64,000 nucleotides of DNA from Kalaharituber pfeilii (Eukaryota > Ascomycota > Pezizomycetes > Pezizales > Pezizaceae): contig WHUZ01000002.1 in NCBI GenBank assembly GCA_015179045.1, positions 868,001-932,000 on the forward strand, read 5' to 3'. A program made the translations under genes and the position numbers. Below, in pieces: positions 60,301 to 64,000 of the stretch. The first letter of the stretch is position 1, and every line of letters starts with the position of its first letter. The notes beneath the pieces were generated by a model. That model had not been told where the DNA came from, ran no database searches, and was given only the letters and a program-made list of their open reading frames with translations.

Positions 60301-63131
60301 TGTAGTGAGGTGCAGAGACGATCAAGTATGTGGGGCATTTTCGTGAATCGGGTATCAAGAGGCGTAGACATAGGCATAATTGATAGCTTTTGCCTAAAAC
60401 AAAACACCGAAAGATTTTGCACGAGTTTGTTGGTAAATTCGGTGTTAGATAAAAGTGCTGATAGTAATATCAAGGTAATTAGTATCCCCTTTTTCATTGG
60501 AATTATAAACAAACCTACCATCGACCAGAGATTCTCCGAAATTCAAAATTTCAGCGTAGACATGCGTTAAGGTGCGGGAAATCCTGTTTCAAATTTTACT
60601 TTAGTATCGACTTAACAATGCTGAATATTTTTCAAGGTGCCTACTCAACAAAATCGCCACGAGAGTACTCAGACCACATAGTTTGTACCCAATCCAATTC
60701 CGGCCCCGGATGAGCATATGATAGTACCAATAGAAGGGCGGCTTGCCTTGTCACAGGGAAGGTGGAGAGTACCGGACCTTGCGTCGCACTGTTTTCACCA
60801 GAACTGGTGGTATAAATCTCCATGCTTGACTTGAACAAAACTTCGAGTGTATGACGATTATTCTATCCAATTCAGTTAGATATTTTCTTTACGGAAAAAT
60901 ACCAAATTTGTGAGATACTTGATGCTCCAGGATACATTTGGCAAGGGATGCCGCTTCACGTAGCCCTAGAATATGCTCGCTGTCTTTGATTACATCCAGT
61001 ATGCACCTAAAGAAATGTTAGCATCCCCCAAAGGCTTCCCCCTCCACTACCATGACTAACTGAATATATTTCAGCAGTGAGTCGTCTGAATCACTAACGT
61101 TCACAGAAAGGAGAAGGTGCAAGCATAGAGTCATGGAGAGCTCCGTTCGCATTTTTGAACTGCACCAATACTAGTCAGCCACTGCTCCAAAAGATGTGAT
61201 GTAGTTTATACCCACAAACGCTTCATGCCTGCGACGTTTACAATCTTTTCCATCTGAGATTTTCCAAGTATCCGTTTTCCCCTAATACCATTTACCATAC
61301 CATATAGTAAATAGAGCCTTGCAGGACAGAATATAACATCATGCTTATCAATAAGATAGGAAAGTAAAGTCTCGACCACTCTCTGTATTCCTTCTGGTTA
61401 GTCTGAAGTAGTCAAACGATGAGCAAGCGCCCCTACAGTTGCAGTTGAGTCCGATGAATGCTCGATAACACTAGCTATAAAAGCTGCAAATGCAGTCCCA
61501 TGCTCACATTTCTCGTTATGCTCACCACTCACAGAGAAATGACCAGCAATCATAGCGTACGGAAGAAAGTATTCTTGCTATAGGGTCAGTTCTCCACAAT
61601 TACGAATATTTACTATATTTCTTACCAATAAGAAACCAATCTTCTCGTTCAGTAATAAATCCGGCCATCTCCCACCCTAACGAAAGGATGAGCCCATAGG
61701 CCGTCGACTGAATTGCTGTACTTGAGTTTTTCAAAGCTAGCGCAAGTAAAGCAGATAACCAGCTGCTATGAATAAGGGCAGGAGGACTGAGCAGCCGGTG
61801 GAACTCTGGCAGCGCATCTTTCAACTGATTTGCTGACGTATCGAGCACTATAATCTCGAAAAGAGTGGCGTATTTCTTCCATAGCTGCAAACTTGCATTG
61901 CGTGCGTTCTGGTCCCATATAAAATGTCTACAACAGTGATCAGGCTCAGCAGGACGAAGCAATATGGTATAGCGTACTTACGTATTTTGGAAAGACTCCT
62001 CAAGCAAATTGATGGACGAATTGAGTATCCACAGGCACACCTTGCGTTGAGCAGAAAATCCATTGAGAATTCCTTTCTTCAGCTCCCAATAGGTGACGCT
62101 CAATCACACTCCATTACTCAATGTGCAGCTAGAATTAGGACTCAGTTTACCGACCTGAAGCATTACCCAATACTTGTCTTGACGCAGCATTTCCTGTGTA
62201 GGGCCATGTGAACCCATACCTACCCAGTGGAGCCAGAGTGTGAAAATTTCATGCCTATCGCGAACGCTTCCAGCGATGATATCCTGCAACCGTTGATATA
62301 TCATCTATATGAGCCTCCGAATCAGCTAGGGTGATTTATGCTACAGCAAAGGGAGTCTCAAACCCGTCCAGTCGATGTTGGATCTTCCACGGCCGGAAAT
62401 TGTAATAGCAAGCGAAGCACATGTCCCGCTTTATGCGCTATTGACCGATTATGAAGCCCGAGTAGTGCAAGAAGGATTGGTATTAGTTTCTCTACTGGAA
62501 TATCCGGAGCTATCCCTGTTGAGCCCTTCATAAGGGCAACTTCAAGGAATTTGAGGAAGCTCACAGCCTTGTGATATACTTCATGCATATCTTCATCTTG
62601 TGTAGCTTGCCCTAACAACTCCCCCATAGAATCGATGTTTTGAAGAAATTCTATTGAAGGAACGGCAAAACCATCATCACTTGAGGAATGTGCTTGCATC
62701 GCGATCGATAAAACGCGATTGAGTCTCGTCAAGCTTTCTGCCATAAGCCTCTGAAAAAGCTTCGGATGAGAAAGCACAAGCTGCGCAGCTAGGGAGAGGT
62801 TTGCAGATTGCTTGTCCACTCCACTTGTGGTGATTTTCGAGTCGCATAAAATTAGGCCTCGGGTGAATTCAGTAAGGTAGTTGTCGGCATCGTCCTATGT
62901 ATATAGTCAATAAATGCATAACTATATTAGGATATTTCTTTTTCTTCGGTTATTTTTTGCTTTCTTTACATTTGGTATACTTTTCAATATCTGGACAAGC
63001 GACAAAGCAATCGGTCCCTTCTCATCCCAGGGCGACTGCTGCAAGCGCTTGCAAAGCAATGAAGGTATTTCATCTTTGTTGGCCGCCGAAGTAACAGCTA
63101 GAAGGACGCTCGCGATTGTCGCAGAATTCAT
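57304..63131 (-). CDS. trm3: tRNA (Gm18) 2'-O-methyltransferase Trm3 (TARBP1 type)
   Basis: A 20-exon model: 63131-62970, 62894-62364, 62304-62155, 62082-61982, 61927-61626, 61573-61437, 61382-61216, 61159-61061, 61006-60903, 60840-60645, 60583-60519, 60457-60043, 59976-59895, 59830-59540, 59469-59017, 58953-58825, 58771-58716, 58638-58527, 58468-58368 and 58309-57304, in frame, 1,552 residues. Most is alpha-solenoid. The C-terminal SPOUT domain (about 1390-1550) has all three knot motifs: NPTNLGGLSRVSEIFG, VLMLGSEREGIPAELL and SLNVQTAAAVVCYEW. Trm3 methylates the ribose of G18 in the D-loop of several tRNAs. Two joins are less certain: the 54-nt intron at 61383-61436, which removes an in-frame TAA, and the exon at 60583-60519. 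Convergent with TEL1, divergent from the LYAR-type gene. Confidence 0.93.
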
Positions 63132-63784
63132 GATATCGATGTCTCTTCACTATCTAGGTTCAAGTGTGTGGATGTGTGAGGCATCAACTTTTTTCAATGG
63201 GGCTTTTTAAGTGAATGGTGGGGGGTGCTCAAGAATTGACTGAAGCTTAACTAATGCTTAATGCATCATGTCAATTGCAGGCTTCAGGAGTCACACCGCG
63301 AAATGAATATAGAGTCAAGCACGGTACAGGCCTCAGCCACCTCGCTTCGAGCAAGACTAAAGAAGGTGTACCATCATCACACTGCCAGTGCTACTGGTTA
63401 CTTGCATATGTAGTGAAGAAAAGACGGATGTTCTAACTGTGTTAATCACGTGTTAGTTGTAAATCTTGGCACCTCAAGCACCACGCTTTAACCGGACACA
63501 GTATAGCCTTGTGCGAGAAGAGCACTAAGATCTTTCTTCCCTTTGTAATATTAACCGTTTCTTACTTTCTCTTATCCGTGTATTTACCGCTGTCGTTTCT
63601 GAGGCTACGGCATTTTCTACGGTACATTCGCGCGGTTTGAGAGTACTTACTCCTCCTTGAGAAACACGCCCCATCGATCGCTACGATAAAAGGAAAACGC
63701 TTCCAATTCAGTTGCACATCAACTCAAATGCCAGCACCCCAGTCCAGCTCAGTAGATAAAGCATAATTACAACCACATCCTACC
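63132..63784. promoter_or_regulatory. Divergent TRM3/LYAR-type promoter region
   Basis: 653 bases between divergent starts. CACGTG-like core ATCACGTGTT occurs near 63446-63455. A pyrimidine-rich stretch precedes the LYAR-type ATG. No gene is recognised. Confidence 0.45.
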
Positions 63785-64000
63785 ATGGTCTCCTTTAGCT
63801 GCGAAGTGCGTCTCATACTTGAATTATCCTCCACTTCAATTCCACGTTTTCACATTATCCTCCACTTCAATTCCACGTTTTCACATTCTCCTTCCCCCCC
63901 GCCCCTCCAAGTTGACGCAAATAGCTAACTTTGTCACAATCTAGCGCTGCTGCGACATCCTCGCCAAGAAGAAACTCGATGCCCACGCGTGGCAGTGCCG
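63785..64000 (+). CDS. LYAR-type C2HC zinc-finger protein, 5' end only
   Basis: Exon 1 at 63785-63805 encodes MVSFSCE; the second exon starts at 63945 after CTAG and runs off the window. Together they read MVSFSCERCCDILAKKKLDA, then HAWQCR. This is the start of the LYAR-type zinc finger (CxxC..H..C, usually MVxFxCxxCxxxxKKxxxxxHxxxC). These nucleolar proteins act in ribosome biogenesis; the yeast and filamentous-fungal orthologues bind pre-ribosomes. Only about 26 residues are visible, so the rest cannot be judged. The intron carries a 31-bp tandem duplication. Confidence 0.8.
63823..63884. repeat. 31-bp tandem duplication inside intron 1
   Basis: Two identical 31-bp copies, 63823-63853 and 63854-63884, beginning ATTATCCTCCACTTCAATTC, lie within the first intron of the LYAR-type gene. 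Confidence 0.92.

Overview
The window is nuclear DNA of a filamentous ascomycete (Pezizomycotina). The evidence is short 45-70 nt introns with GT..AG ends and CTAAC/CTAAT-type branch points, and proteins that read as Pezizomycotina orthologues: Sin1, an NDR kinase of the Cot1/Orb6/Cbk1 type, Tel1/ATM, Las1, Trm3, Taf5, Gpc1 and mitochondrial bL31m. An early-diverging class such as Pezizomycetes is a guess; nothing seen fixes the species. Exon models were built by hand from splice consensus and family motifs. For every complete multi-exon gene the exon lengths sum to an open reading frame; TAF5 needs one extra, weakly supported intron.

Layout. 1-2.1 kb: no gene seen. 2.1-5.0: TORC2 subunit SIN1 (-). 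5.9-8.0: decayed Helitron helicase (-). 8.4-8.7: FMC1-type assembly factor (-). 10.5-11.2: glutaredoxin-like protein (+), convergent with an HpcH/HpaI aldolase (-, 11.4-12.6). 12.7-19.4: gene-poor, with a MITE-like element at 15.1-16.0. 19.4-21.3: NDR kinase (-). 23.0-23.6: gene remnant (+). 24.3-25.0: FUN14 protein (+), convergent with the AMPK beta subunit (-, 25.6-27.2). 28.9-30.4: small membrane protein (+), convergent with a seven-helix membrane protein (-, 30.9-32.7). 34.7-36.1: GPN1 GTPase (-). 37.0-38.8: GPC1 acyltransferase (-), divergent from TAF5 (+, 39.9-42.3), which converges on mitochondrial bL31 (-, 43.1-43.6). 45.2-46.9: LAS1 (-), divergent from TEL1 (+, 47.3-56.8), which converges on TRM3 (-, 57.3-63.1). 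63.8 to the end: 5' end of a LYAR-type zinc-finger gene (+).

How they relate. There is no metabolic cluster; this is a housekeeping and signalling neighbourhood. SIN1 (TORC2), the NDR kinase and the AMPK beta subunit are growth and nutrient signalling parts. TEL1 serves DNA damage and telomeres. LAS1, LYAR and TRM3 belong to ribosome or tRNA maturation, and GPN1 and TAF5 to RNA polymerase II assembly and initiation. FMC1, bL31m and probably FUN14 are mitochondrial. The aldolase is the only catabolic enzyme recognised.

The most unusual observations are two apparent 3-nt GTG exons flanking a 27-nt exon in the seven-helix protein gene, and the TAF5 3' end, whose frame needs either a very weak 44-nt intron or a one-base change at a G7 run.
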